From assembly GCA_964570325.1 (NCBI GenBank), contig CAZMXS010000053.1:1-32200 (forward strand): a stretch of 32,200 bases of DNA, in the 5' to 3' direction. Below are positions 6,863 through 16,150 of this stretch, in pieces; within the stretch, counting starts at the first letter, position 1; every line of letters begins with the position of its first letter. Source of the DNA: CAZMXS01 sp964570325. GTDB taxonomy: Bacteria > Verrucomicrobiota > Kiritimatiellia > CAIQIC01 > CAZMXS01. The translations under genes and the position numbers were made by a program. The notes beneath the pieces are model-generated. The model ran no database searches, was not told the DNA's origin, and saw nothing but the letters and a program-made list of their open reading frames with translations.

Positions 6863-9670
6863 ATGCGTAGATTCAATTCCTGGCGGTATGTGCGGGTGTG
6901 GGTGCCGAAGGCCGTCCTGTTGGGCGGCCTTGTTTTTTGGCCGCGGGCCGGCCTGGCGGGGTTCAACCGGCTGCACGATTTCGGCGTGCCGGCGAATGAC
7001 GGTCGGTGGCCGGCCGGCAACGTGATTGAGCGCGACGGCTGGTTGTATGGCTTGACCCCATACGGGGGGTCCAACGATTGCGGCACCTTATTCAAGGTGA
7101 GCACCAACGGCGCGCAATACCGCACGCTGTACTGGTTTGACGGCGCGAACGGGAAATATCCGCTCGGTTCCCTGCTGCTGTACAGCAACAAGTTTTACGG
7201 GTTGACCGCGCGCGGCGGCGCGCATGACGCGGGTGTGGTCTTCGAGATTGGCACCAATGGCGCCGGCTACACGGTGCGGCACGTGTTCGATGCCGAGGAC
7301 GAGAACAACGGCGGGTTGCCATGGGGTAGTTTGGTGGCAGCCGGGCAGCAATTCTACGGAATGACGTTCAATGGCGGCATATCCAACTATGGCGTGGTCT
7401 TTTCGCTCAATCCGGCGAACTGGGCGTTTGCAATTCGGCACCGTTTCCGCGGCGGGCAGGGCGACGGCAAACGTCCGCAGGGTGACCTGCTGGTGGATGG
7501 CAACACGCTATACGGCATGACAACGCAGGGCGGGTCCAACGATGCCGGCGTGGTGTTTGCGCTGAACTGCGATGGCTCGGGGTATCGCAATATCCACGAG
7601 TTCACCGGTCATTTCGGCGGTGAGAACCCGGCCGGCGGGTTGTTGCTCGACGGCGGTTATTTATATGGAATGGCACGCGGCGGCCGGACCAAGGCTGGTC
7701 TGGCCTTCTGTGTCCGCACCAATGGCGGCACGCTGCACATCCTGCGGGAGTTCACCGGAGCGGCAAACGATGGGGCGGACCCCTACGGCAGTTTGATCCG
7801 GCACGACGGCGTGTTGTATGGGATGACGCGCTTTGGGGGCACGAATTCCCAGGGAGTGGTGTTCGCGATGGGTGGGTATTACACCAATTTACATTCGTTC
7901 GGGGCTGGTGGTGAGCCCTACGGGGCGCTGACCGCCGTGGGTGGTCGAATGTATGGGATGGCGTGCAATGAAGGGCTCTCGAACAACGGCTGCGTCTTTG
8001 GGTTGGATGCCGGCGGCGCAGCGGGCGCCGAAGCCTGGTGCGCGATCACCTGGATTGACGGCGGGGGCATGGGCGCCAGCGTCAAAGGCGACCGGAATGA
8101 GCGCGTGATGTACGTCCAGCACAACACCAACGGGTTGGCGCCGGACTACGCATTTGTCGGGTATGGCCGTACGGCGAACTTCGATGACGATACCTGGACC
8201 TGGTTGCCGTTGGGGCAGCGGCCGGGTTTGTACGGCGATCCAGCCAACAATTACGAGTTTACAGGCTCGCTTGGACGCGCGGTCGCGCCCGGCAACTATT
8301 TTGTGGCGGCCAAGTTCATCAAGGGCGCGCATGTCTATTATCCGCCGGCGGGCTCCGGTTGGAATGCGTGGGGAAACTGGGACACGCCCCTCTATAGCAC
8401 CTTCGAGTGGCAGGTGCGGCCGCTGGCCTTGGTCTCGAATGCGGCGGCCGCTTATTTGTCCGCAACCCAACTCACGGTGCAGTGCCAAAGTGACGGCCAT
8501 TATGTCGTCGTCTTCCGCCAATCGGGGGCGGGGGCGACGTTTGGACGGCCGGCGGACGACACCGCCTACACGGTCGGAGCCGACTATCCGGGGCTGGGCC
8601 GCTGTGTCTATTTCAACGCGGCCGGCGCTTTTACCGATAGCAGCCTGGCTTCCAACACGACCTACACGTACGCGATCTTCACGGAAAACAATTATTTCTA
8701 CTCCGAAAGCGGCGTTGTGGTCAGCGCCTCCACCACGAATCCGAACGCGGACAGCGACTTGGACCAGCTTCCCGACTGGTGGGAACAGCGCCATTTTGGC
8801 GGCGTTACCAATGCGGCAGCCGGCGCGGACAGCGACGGCGATGGACGATCCAACTGGGAAGAATATGTGGCCGTAACCGATCCGACCAATCCGGCCAGTG
8901 TGTTTGCCGCGACCAGCGCGGGCATGCTGGCGACGAGTGGTGTGGCCACCAATTACGGGGCGAACCTGGTGCTCAATGGTGGTTTCTCCGACCCCGGTTC
9001 GGCGGTCGGCGCGGCCTGGTGGGACTGGGGTTATCCGGATGGCAACGGCTGGCGCTGGTCCAATGCGCAGCGGCAGAACTGGGATAATCACACGGTCGGT
9101 ACCACATCCAATTTCTGCGGCATTATCTCCGGTACCTGGATGGGGGATAACAACGGCGGCATGGGGCAGCGGCGGCCTATCGCAGGGGCCGGCGATTATG
9201 AGGCGGCGGGCTGGTTCCGCATCGAGTCGGGTTGGGTCGGGGCGAATCGTTTCAAGCTGGAGTTCCTCGACGGCAACGCTGTGGTGCTGACGGCCTTCAC
9301 CAACACGTTGACCGGTGTCGGCGCGGGTTGGACGTTGGTGAACCTGCCCGGTGTGGCGCCGGCCGGCGCGCAGTATGGTCAGGTGGTGGTGGAATCCAGC
9401 GGGATCGGCGCCAATGGCACGATGTACTTCGATGACATTACGTTGCGCCCGGTGACGCGCACGGCCAATACCGCTTTCGGGATCACCTGGTATGCCTGGA
9501 CGGGCCGGGTTTACGCGGTCGAATCCCGCGCCAATCTGCTGTCCCCGTGGGTGGGGGTGCCGGGCTTGAGCAACATTGTTGTGCCCCAGAACGGCAACTA
9601 TACGGCCTGGGACACGAATACGGGCGGCGTGGCGACCCGGTTTTATCATGTCAGTGTGCGGCTTCCGTAA
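6863..9670 (+). CDS. exported GloVer-repeat beta-propeller protein with C-terminal sandwich domains
   Basis: A 935-residue exported protein. The start at 6863 follows CGAGGTG and gives a signal peptide (about 1-32, GLA|GF); an ATG at 6827 lacks these. Residues about 33-390 contain seven roughly 50-residue GloVer repeats, each with a core such as LYGMT or FYGLT, a GG and then GVVF. The count suggests a seven-bladed propeller. An unassigned domain (about 393-520), a fibronectin-like segment (about 525-628), a DWWEQRHFGG / DSDGDGRSNWEEY / TDPTNP calcium-binding spacer (about 630-680) and a jelly-roll-like domain (about 700-870) follow. The C-terminus (FYHVSVRLP) may be a surface or sorting region. 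No catalytic motif is seen, so ligand or surface binding is inferred. The GH44-like gene starts 18 nt downstream. Confidence 0.8.
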   Translation: MRRFNSWRYVRVWVPKAVLLGGLVFWPRAGLAGFNRLHDFGVPANDGRWPAGNVIERDGWLYGLTPYGGSNDCGTLFKVSTNGAQYRTLYWFDGANGKYPLGSLLLYSNKFYGLTARGGAHDAGVVFEIGTNGAGYTVRHVFDAEDENNGGLPWGSLVAAGQQFYGMTFNGGISNYGVVFSLNPANWAFAIRHRFRGGQGDGKRPQGDLLVDGNTLYGMTTQGGSNDAGVVFALNCDGSGYRNIHEFTGHFGGENPAGGLLLDGGYLYGMARGGRTKAGLAFCVRTNGGTLHILREFTGAANDGADPYGSLIRHDGVLYGMTRFGGTNSQGVVFAMGGYYTNLHSFGAGGEPYGALTAVGGRMYGMACNEGLSNNGCVFGLDAGGAAGAEAWCAITWIDGGGMGASVKGDRNERVMYVQHNTNGLAPDYAFVGYGRTANFDDDTWTWLPLGQRPGLYGDPANNYEFTGSLGRAVAPGNYFVAAKFIKGAHVYYPPAGSGWNAWGNWDTPLYSTFEWQVRPLALVSNAAAAYLSATQLTVQCQSDGHYVVVFRQSGAGATFGRPADDTAYTVGADYPGLGRCVYFNAAGAFTDSSLASNTTYTYAIFTENNYFYSESGVVVSASTTNPNADSDLDQLPDWWEQRHFGGVTNAAAGADSDGDGRSNWEEYVAVTDPTNPASVFAATSAGMLATSGVATNYGANLVLNGGFSDPGSAVGAAWWDWGYPDGNGWRWSNAQRQNWDNHTVGTTSNFCGIISGTWMGDNNGGMGQRRPIAGAGDYEAAGWFRIESGWVGANRFKLEFLDGNAVVLTAFTNTLTGVGAGWTLVNLPGVAPAGAQYGQVVVESSGIGANGTMYFDDITLRPVTRTANTAFGITWYAWTGRVYAVESRANLLSPWVGVPGLSNIVVPQNGNYTAWDTNTGGVATRFYHVSVRLP

Positions 9671-9688
9671 CGGAGGATGGAGCGTCAA

Positions 9689-12600
9689 ATGAAGAAGATT
9701 ACCCTCGCAGCGGTAGCGGGCGCGATGCTGATCGGGGCGGCGACGGCCGCGCCGGGCGCGGTGCTCAGCGTGAATGCGGCGTCCAACACGTGGAAAACTA
9801 TTAATCCCCGGATCTATGGGATCAACATCGCCAATTGGGCGGCAGACCATTACCTGCGTTTGTGCCAACCGCTATTGACCAACGCGCGCGTGTCCGTTGT
9901 TCGTTACGGCGCGACGAACATCGAGCGTTACAACTGGAAATACAACCGGATGTATAACGTCATCAGCAAGGAAAACCAGTATGTGCCGTTGAGTTGGTCC
10001 TCGTTTATCGAGTGGTGCCGCGAGATCAACGCCGAACCGTTTCTCCAAGCTTCGGTTTTCGGGCACGTTGCCTCGGATGTGAACAGCAATGACTATAATG
10101 AGGAACAAAGTCCGGCGAACGTGGCCGAATGGGTGCGCGCGGCGGGGACAAACGTCAACATCTGGGGGGTGGGCAACGAGCCGTTCATCGCTTGGAAACT
10201 CGAACACTACGAAGGCGAGCGCAACAACAATTCCGAGGGATATGCTTACCGCGACGGCGCGCATGGCGACCAAATCTACCTCGAAGATCTGGCGCCGGAC
10301 CGTTACTTTCCGCGTTGGCTGGCGGTGGGCGCGGCGATCCGCGGCGCGAATCCGCAGGCCAAGATCCTGGGGCCGACGCCGGCCAATTGGTATCTCTACT
10401 GGGGGTCCGACTACTCCAAGTTCTGTCCCGCCACGCGCGCGGATCCTGGCGCGCACCACGACGATCCGGGCTGGTTCATCATGTCCAGCGGCGTCAATCA
10501 GTTCGACGGCCGCGTATTTCCGGGCCGCGCGGGCCAGCCGGATATCGTCGGTTGGGAGCGAAACGAACAGACCGGCAAGTTTAACGACAAGCGCAACATG
10601 AATCAGTTCGTCAAGCGCGTGGCGGAGTATGCCGCGACGCATGGCGGCACGCAGGTCTGCGACTATCTGGACTTCCATCGGTACATGAACTGCGATCAAG
10701 ACGCGGTGGCGGTGCAGGAGACGCGCGACTTGTGGGATCCGGATTATGCCAGCTATGACAAGGAGACCGGCGGCGGCGGCGCCAAGACCATGATTTTGAA
10801 TCGCTTCCAGAACATCATAGATCATTACTACACCAATATGCACCTGTCGCTTTCCGAGTATGACTTCTTCTATTGGCAGGGCCATCCGGCTGAACCGCAG
10901 ATTGCCGCACTGGGGCAGGTTGATTACCTGGGTATCTTTGCGCAAAAGGGCGTGCAGTTGGCGTGCAACTGGTACGTCGGCGAGCCGGACCAGTCCGGCG
11001 GCGGCTACGACCATGCCGCCGATTCCGCCAAGCAGGCGATGTTTACCGAGCGCGGCGAGCCGAATCCCAAATACTGGGCATTTTATTTGATGAGCCACTA
11101 CTACCGGGACCAGGCAGTCGCGGCGTCTTCGAGCGACCACGACCGCTTCAGCGTGTACGCCGGTCTGAACCGACAAGCCACGCAATTGGTGGTGACGGCG
11201 TTCTATAAAGGTTTGTACACGCCATGGTGGGACACCAACCGGCCGGGCGCCTATATTGAGGGGCAGGGACCCTCCAACGCGATGCTCGTGGTCAGCAATT
11301 TCAACATTACCGGGGTGCGCCGCGTGCAACGCTATGGGCGCTATGATCCGGACCTGGTTCACCTGCAGCCGGGCAGCGTGGCCCTGGCAGGCAACTCGTT
11401 CACCTACGCGTTCGAGCCGCTGGCCATTTACGTTTTCACTTTCGATGGAACGCTCGCGCCGCCGGCGGAGGACGCGCCGGCGAGCTATCTGCGCGTTACC
11501 CCGGCGCGGATTCAACTCGGTCCGTATGACACGGGCATGGAAGTGCACGCGGGCGTGACGAATTATCACTGCTTCATTCGCATCACGAACAACCGCCGGA
11601 GCAACACCACTTGGTCGGTTTCAGAAGATGCGCCATGGTTAGGAATCCATGGGCCCACGAGCGGCGCGGCCAGGGTCACCGACCGAGTCGCGCTCACGTG
11701 CGATCGCGCGGGTTTGGCGGTGGGGATTTATACGACGGTCGTACGCGTGGTCACGTCCGAGGGGACGGTCCAGATTCCAGTCAGCATGGAGGTCATTCCG
11801 CGCGCGGCCGGCGGCGAGGCGCGCATCTCGGACTTCGAGACCGGTTCGCTTTCGCATAATTGGGGGCTTTCCGAGCCATACGCCATCGGGTTCTTTGACC
11901 AGCATGGCCAGCCACCGGATCGCGAGTGGCCGTATATTTATATGATGTCGCTTGATTACAACGAGCATTCCGCGCTGGGTGGCATGGCCTCGATGCGCGT
12001 GGATTTTAATCGCGCCAATGGCGACACGGGCGCCGGCCGGCTGTACCTGGCGTTTGGCACCTACGGGCATCGCGCCGGCCTGAGTAATGCGCCGACGACG
12101 ATGTGGGCGCCGCCGGGGGCCAACCTTTCCAACTATGTGTTCAAATTCGATGTCAAGACCAAGACCGAGGGGCCGGGCTACACGCGCACCCGTTTCGTGG
12201 TGCTGGTCACGGATACGAACAATAACGTCGGCAAACCGGACGTGGGGCTGGCCTCCTTCAAGGACAGCATCGAGGTAGATGACGGCTACTGGCAGACGAT
12301 TGCGATTCCGCTGGCGACGAACTTCTTTGACTGGCGTTATCCCGAGGGGCAGGACGGCCGCCTGACGCGCCTGAACTTCGCTTGCATTCGTCAATTGGAG
12401 TTTATCCCCTGGGTTGGCCACGAGGACAAACGCGGGACGATCTGGCTGGACAACCTGCGGATTGAGTCGCTTGCCGACGGCTCCAACCGCTATCCCGTGG
12501 CGGTGGCCGGACAGGACCTGCGGCTTATCGGAACCAATGCGACGGTTCATTTGACCGCAACCAACAGCTATGATCCGGACGGAACGATTGCGGCTTACGC

Positions 12601-15600
12601 CTGGTCGCCGGCGACCGGCCTGTCGGCGACCAATGTGGCCAACCCCACCTTCTTCCCACCGGCGCCGGGCGACTACATCTTTGAATTGGTGGTGACCGAC
12701 AACCGCGGGCTGAAGAGCCGCAATCCGGCGCAAGTGGTCGTCAACTGCCAGCCGACGCTGTATCCGGAGCGGATTCAATTCTTCCGCGATTCCGAAATGA
12801 CGGATGAAATCATCGGCGTCGCCAGCAACAGCCTTGACCTGTATCTGAAGATGACTTGTTTTGCCGGCGGGGTGCCCACCATCCCTGATTTCACCCTGGC
12901 GCGTGTTTATACCAGCGATAGTTATGGTCCGGACGCCCACAACCGCGTCGTCCCGATCAATGTCGTGCTGGAGGAGACGGGGCCGGACACCAAGGTATTC
13001 ACCGGCCGCCTCCGGTTGGCGGCGTTCAGCGATGAACTCCGGGCGCAGATCGGTTGCGCCGAGGGCGCGACGATCACGGTCAGCAATAACAACTACTTCA
13101 CTTCCCGCGTGGTGGGACGACAGACGTACGGCGGCGAGACGCCGATTGACCATATTGAGGATGGCAGCGCGCAGTTCAACGCGTTTGGCGGCATCTGGTG
13201 CGCCTATGACGACCGGCCCAACGGCAATACCTCCGTGGTGACGATGGCGGCGGTGATGCCTGGCGCGACCAGCAATTCCACCCAGTGCATGCGCGGGACG
13301 GCCACATTGGGATTAACCTCGCCCGCGCTTGTGGATCAGTTGTTCGCCGGCATCATGACCAAGCTGACGGCCTACACCAACGACCTTCCGGGGGTGTCCG
13401 TCACCGATCTTTCCAGTACGTCCGGCTATAAGGGGTTATCGTTCTGGCTCAAAGGCAACGGCACAAAAGTCAGCGTCGTGCTGAAGTCGCTGGCGATCAC
13501 GAATTACGACGACTATCTGTACACCATTGAGCACACGCCCAGCAACGGTTGGCGCAAATACCAGTTGCTGTTCACCGATTTTGAGCAGGAGGGCTGGGGC
13601 AACCAGGCAGTGGAACGGGACACCGCCTTGTGCCAGATCGCGGCCATCCAGTTCAAGTTTGCGTCCAAGATTGGCGGCGAACACGGCGAAGTGTTCGTGG
13701 ATGACCTGGCCCTTTTCGGCCGCGATCGGCATTACCTGCCGCATGGCGTGTACCGCAAGCAAAACCGGTTGAGCATGGAAGGCTTCGGCGGCGGCCTGCT
13801 CACCAACGCGGCTTTTAATGGCCCGGGCGCGCCCGGCTGGGTGCTGTCGGGAAACGCGATGAATGAGGAATGGGGCAACTGGCGGATTGCCTTGGAGAAC
13901 TGGACCGGAACGAACACCGGCGAAGCCTGGCAATCGGTGCCGGTACAGGGGGGCGAGGCATACCAGTTTTCCATTGGGGCATGGAAGAATGCCGGCTTCA
14001 ATGGCCAGGCTTACATGGAACTGGCGTGGTATGATGCGGCGTCCAATCACCTGGGAACCGATTCGAAGAATATCACCGCGGACCTGACGAATGTATTGCA
14101 GACTTTCACGCTGCCGTGGCGCTGGGCCCCACCCACGGCCAGTCGGGTCCGCGTGCGCGTGCGCACGGCCGGTGGAGTTGTGCCGCCATATGCGGACAAT
14201 GCCGTGCAGTTCGACGACGCGGAGTTCGTTAAATACGGCTTGGAAGCGGATGACGGCTGGATCAGCGGCTGGATTGGCGGCGAAGCCATCGCCTACAGCA
14301 CGAACTGCGCCGAGGGCTCGCGCGCGATGCGGATCAGCACCACCAACCGCGGCTGGCTGGCCGGCATGTTTGTCGCGCCCTACGGTCTGGGGGTCACCCG
14401 CACTAACTTTGCGGCCTTTGATGGATTCGCGCTGCGCGCCCGGCGCGTGCCGGAGTTTACCAATACCGGCAGCGCCGCCGCCCGCATCCGGCTCGCGGTG
14501 GCCACGAACGAAGACCCCGTCGCGCGCACCCGCTGGTATCCCGTCGGCGCCTCTGTTTGGGAGGATCCCATTCTATTTGCCAAGGATCAGTTCCTGACCG
14601 CCGCCACGGTGGATGCCGCGGATCCCGCCGCCTGGCGGGTCTGGAGCAATGATTGGCGGAACATCAGCCGGATCATCATCGAGTACGGCCCATCCCGTGA
14701 ATCGAACGCGCCGTATGCATTGCTTTTGGACGATTTCCGGCCGTATAGCGATGAATATGTGGCGGATGACATCACCGACCCGCCGGTGACCAATTCCACG
14801 GCGATGACCAATGTGCTGGCTGTTTACCGGGATGCCGGGATTCCGGCGGGCACGATGTATTGCAGCAAACTGCCGACGGGCGCGTCGGCTAATCCCAATT
14901 ACGTCGGCGCGAATCCTCCGGAAGGCGTTCAGTGCATGCGCGGCTACATGGGGCCGGATGGCGAGTGGAGCATTGCCTACACCCAGAGCTGTTTTGTCGT
15001 TGGCCGCTGGGACACGCCCAATCTGGCTTGGAATGTGGATGTCAGCGGCAATTACGCGTATGTGGCCGATACGGCTGGCGGCTTGCGAATCATCAACATC
15101 GCCAATCCGACCAATCCGGTTGAGGTGGCCTCGAAGATGTTTCCGGATTATGCCCGGGATGTGGATGTCGTGGGCAATTATGCGTATGTGGCTTCGCGGC
15201 CGTTCAAAGTCTTGAACGTGTCCAATCCGGCCAATCCGGTGGAGGCGGGATCGCTGGACATTGGCAGCGCGTTTGCGGTCGAGGTTTCCGGCAATTATGC
15301 GTATATCGTCCGTCGAGACAACGCGCGCGCGATCGCGATTGTGAACATCGCCAATCCCTCGAACCCGGTCCTGACGGGGACGGCCTCAATGGGGTCGGTG
15401 GATTGCCATGTCCGGGTTTCCAACAATTATGCCTATGTGGCGCTGCAGGACAGCGGATTTCACGTGATCAACGTGGCCACGCCCAGCGCGCCGGTCATCC
15501 TGACCACCAACTGGTCGCGTTATTACACCATGGGCGTTGATTTGTATCAGAACTACGCCTTGGTTGGCGGATATGGCGGTATGGATGTGTACGACATCAG

Positions 15601-16150
15601 CACCCCGAGCAGTCCGTGCTTGGCGGGGTCGGTCGCTTATCCGGGCTATACGCGCGACATTCGCGTGGTGGGTAATCGGGCCTATGTAGTCGGCGATACG
15701 CGCTTGCGCATCTTCGATCTGTCCGTGCCGACCAATCCGGCGCTTATGGGGTATAGTCAGGAGTTGGCGGCGGACGCTTACGGGGTGGAGGTGGTCGGCC
15801 AATATGCCTACGTGGCCGCGTACACAGCCGGGTTGCAGGTGGTCAGTGTGGCTAACGTGGGCGGATCGAGCAATCTCTTCGGCTACCTGGATGGCTTCCT
15901 CCGCTTTGCGGCCAAGACGCCGGTAAACCTGAGCATCAGCATGGGCGGCGGCGGCGGGCGGCGCACTTGCTCGATCCAGGACTTCAACTGGTCCGGTCAA
16001 AACACTTGGCAGGAATTTGTCATTCCACTGCGCTCGCTGAAATTTACGGCCGCGGAGTTGGAGCGCGTTTTTGAACTGTTTGTCTGTAAACCGAGCGCGC
16101 CGGCAACAGAGTACTTCATAGACAACATTCGCATTACCAACCAGTACTAA
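9689..16150 (+). CDS. giant secreted GH44-like multimodular enzyme with LVIVD propeller
   Basis: A 2153-residue exported protein. ATG 9689 is preferred over 9677 because GGAG lies 6 nt upstream and MKKITLAAVAGAML gives a clean signal peptide. Residues about 30-590 resemble GH44, whose members act on cellulose, xyloglucan or mannan backbones: RYGATNIERYNWKYN, acid/base E164 (GVGNEP) and nucleophile E390 (LSEYDFF). Next come a BACON-like beta domain (about 600-704), a CBM-like sandwich (about 708-930), a PKD domain (about 932-1018), an unassigned beta domain (about 1022-1150), and three CBM-like sandwiches (about 1151-1349, 1372-1517, 1521-1690). Seven LVIVD repeats (about 1774-2064) appear inserted into a last CBM-like domain. 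It follows the GloVer gene in an operon. Its stop overlaps the convergent stop at 16147 by 3 nt. Confidence 0.8.
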   Translation: MKKITLAAVAGAMLIGAATAAPGAVLSVNAASNTWKTINPRIYGINIANWAADHYLRLCQPLLTNARVSVVRYGATNIERYNWKYNRMYNVISKENQYVPLSWSSFIEWCREINAEPFLQASVFGHVASDVNSNDYNEEQSPANVAEWVRAAGTNVNIWGVGNEPFIAWKLEHYEGERNNNSEGYAYRDGAHGDQIYLEDLAPDRYFPRWLAVGAAIRGANPQAKILGPTPANWYLYWGSDYSKFCPATRADPGAHHDDPGWFIMSSGVNQFDGRVFPGRAGQPDIVGWERNEQTGKFNDKRNMNQFVKRVAEYAATHGGTQVCDYLDFHRYMNCDQDAVAVQETRDLWDPDYASYDKETGGGGAKTMILNRFQNIIDHYYTNMHLSLSEYDFFYWQGHPAEPQIAALGQVDYLGIFAQKGVQLACNWYVGEPDQSGGGYDHAADSAKQAMFTERGEPNPKYWAFYLMSHYYRDQAVAASSSDHDRFSVYAGLNRQATQLVVTAFYKGLYTPWWDTNRPGAYIEGQGPSNAMLVVSNFNITGVRRVQRYGRYDPDLVHLQPGSVALAGNSFTYAFEPLAIYVFTFDGTLAPPAEDAPASYLRVTPARIQLGPYDTGMEVHAGVTNYHCFIRITNNRRSNTTWSVSEDAPWLGIHGPTSGAARVTDRVALTCDRAGLAVGIYTTVVRVVTSEGTVQIPVSMEVIPRAAGGEARISDFETGSLSHNWGLSEPYAIGFFDQHGQPPDREWPYIYMMSLDYNEHSALGGMASMRVDFNRANGDTGAGRLYLAFGTYGHRAGLSNAPTTMWAPPGANLSNYVFKFDVKTKTEGPGYTRTRFVVLVTDTNNNVGKPDVGLASFKDSIEVDDGYWQTIAIPLATNFFDWRYPEGQDGRLTRLNFACIRQLEFIPWVGHEDKRGTIWLDNLRIESLADGSNRYPVAVAGQDLRLIGTNATVHLTATNSYDPDGTIAAYAWSPATGLSATNVANPTFFPPAPGDYIFELVVTDNRGLKSRNPAQVVVNCQPTLYPERIQFFRDSEMTDEIIGVASNSLDLYLKMTCFAGGVPTIPDFTLARVYTSDSYGPDAHNRVVPINVVLEETGPDTKVFTGRLRLAAFSDELRAQIGCAEGATITVSNNNYFTSRVVGRQTYGGETPIDHIEDGSAQFNAFGGIWCAYDDRPNGNTSVVTMAAVMPGATSNSTQCMRGTATLGLTSPALVDQLFAGIMTKLTAYTNDLPGVSVTDLSSTSGYKGLSFWLKGNGTKVSVVLKSLAITNYDDYLYTIEHTPSNGWRKYQLLFTDFEQEGWGNQAVERDTALCQIAAIQFKFASKIGGEHGEVFVDDLALFGRDRHYLPHGVYRKQNRLSMEGFGGGLLTNAAFNGPGAPGWVLSGNAMNEEWGNWRIALENWTGTNTGEAWQSVPVQGGEAYQFSIGAWKNAGFNGQAYMELAWYDAASNHLGTDSKNITADLTNVLQTFTLPWRWAPPTASRVRVRVRTAGGVVPPYADNAVQFDDAEFVKYGLEADDGWISGWIGGEAIAYSTNCAEGSRAMRISTTNRGWLAGMFVAPYGLGVTRTNFAAFDGFALRARRVPEFTNTGSAAARIRLAVATNEDPVARTRWYPVGASVWEDPILFAKDQFLTAATVDAADPAAWRVWSNDWRNISRIIIEYGPSRESNAPYALLLDDFRPYSDEYVADDITDPPVTNSTAMTNVLAVYRDAGIPAGTMYCSKLPTGASANPNYVGANPPEGVQCMRGYMGPDGEWSIAYTQSCFVVGRWDTPNLAWNVDVSGNYAYVADTAGGLRIINIANPTNPVEVASKMFPDYARDVDVVGNYAYVASRPFKVLNVSNPANPVEAGSLDIGSAFAVEVSGNYAYIVRRDNARAIAIVNIANPSNPVLTGTASMGSVDCHVRVSNNYAYVALQDSGFHVINVATPSAPVILTTNWSRYYTMGVDLYQNYALVGGYGGMDVYDISTPSSPCLAGSVAYPGYTRDIRVVGNRAYVVGDTRLRIFDLSVPTNPALMGYSQELAADAYGVEVVGQYAYVAAYTAGLQVVSVANVGGSSNLFGYLDGFLRFAAKTPVNLSISMGGGGGRRTCSIQDFNWSGQNTWQEFVIPLRSLKFTAAELERVFELFVCKPSAPATEYFIDNIRITNQY
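15031..15885 (+). repeat. seven LVIVD repeats encoded in tandem
   Basis: The encoded protein shows seven repeats of about 35-45 residues with a NYAYV core (NYAYVAD, NYAYVAS, NYAYIVR, NYAYVAL, NYALVGG, NRAYVVG, QYAYVAA). Most are followed by hydrophobic IINI/VINV and then a NPTNPV-like turn. This is the LVIVD pattern, and seven units suit one closed propeller. At DNA level related stretches recur (for example ggcaattatgcgtatgt-like), so this part may expand or contract by recombination. Confidence 0.8.

Noticed and set aside
9872..13153. Long minus-strand frames opposite the GH44-like gene
   Set aside because: They mirror coding sequence with clear GH44, PKD and CBM-like features and show only Arg/His/Val-rich low-information protein.
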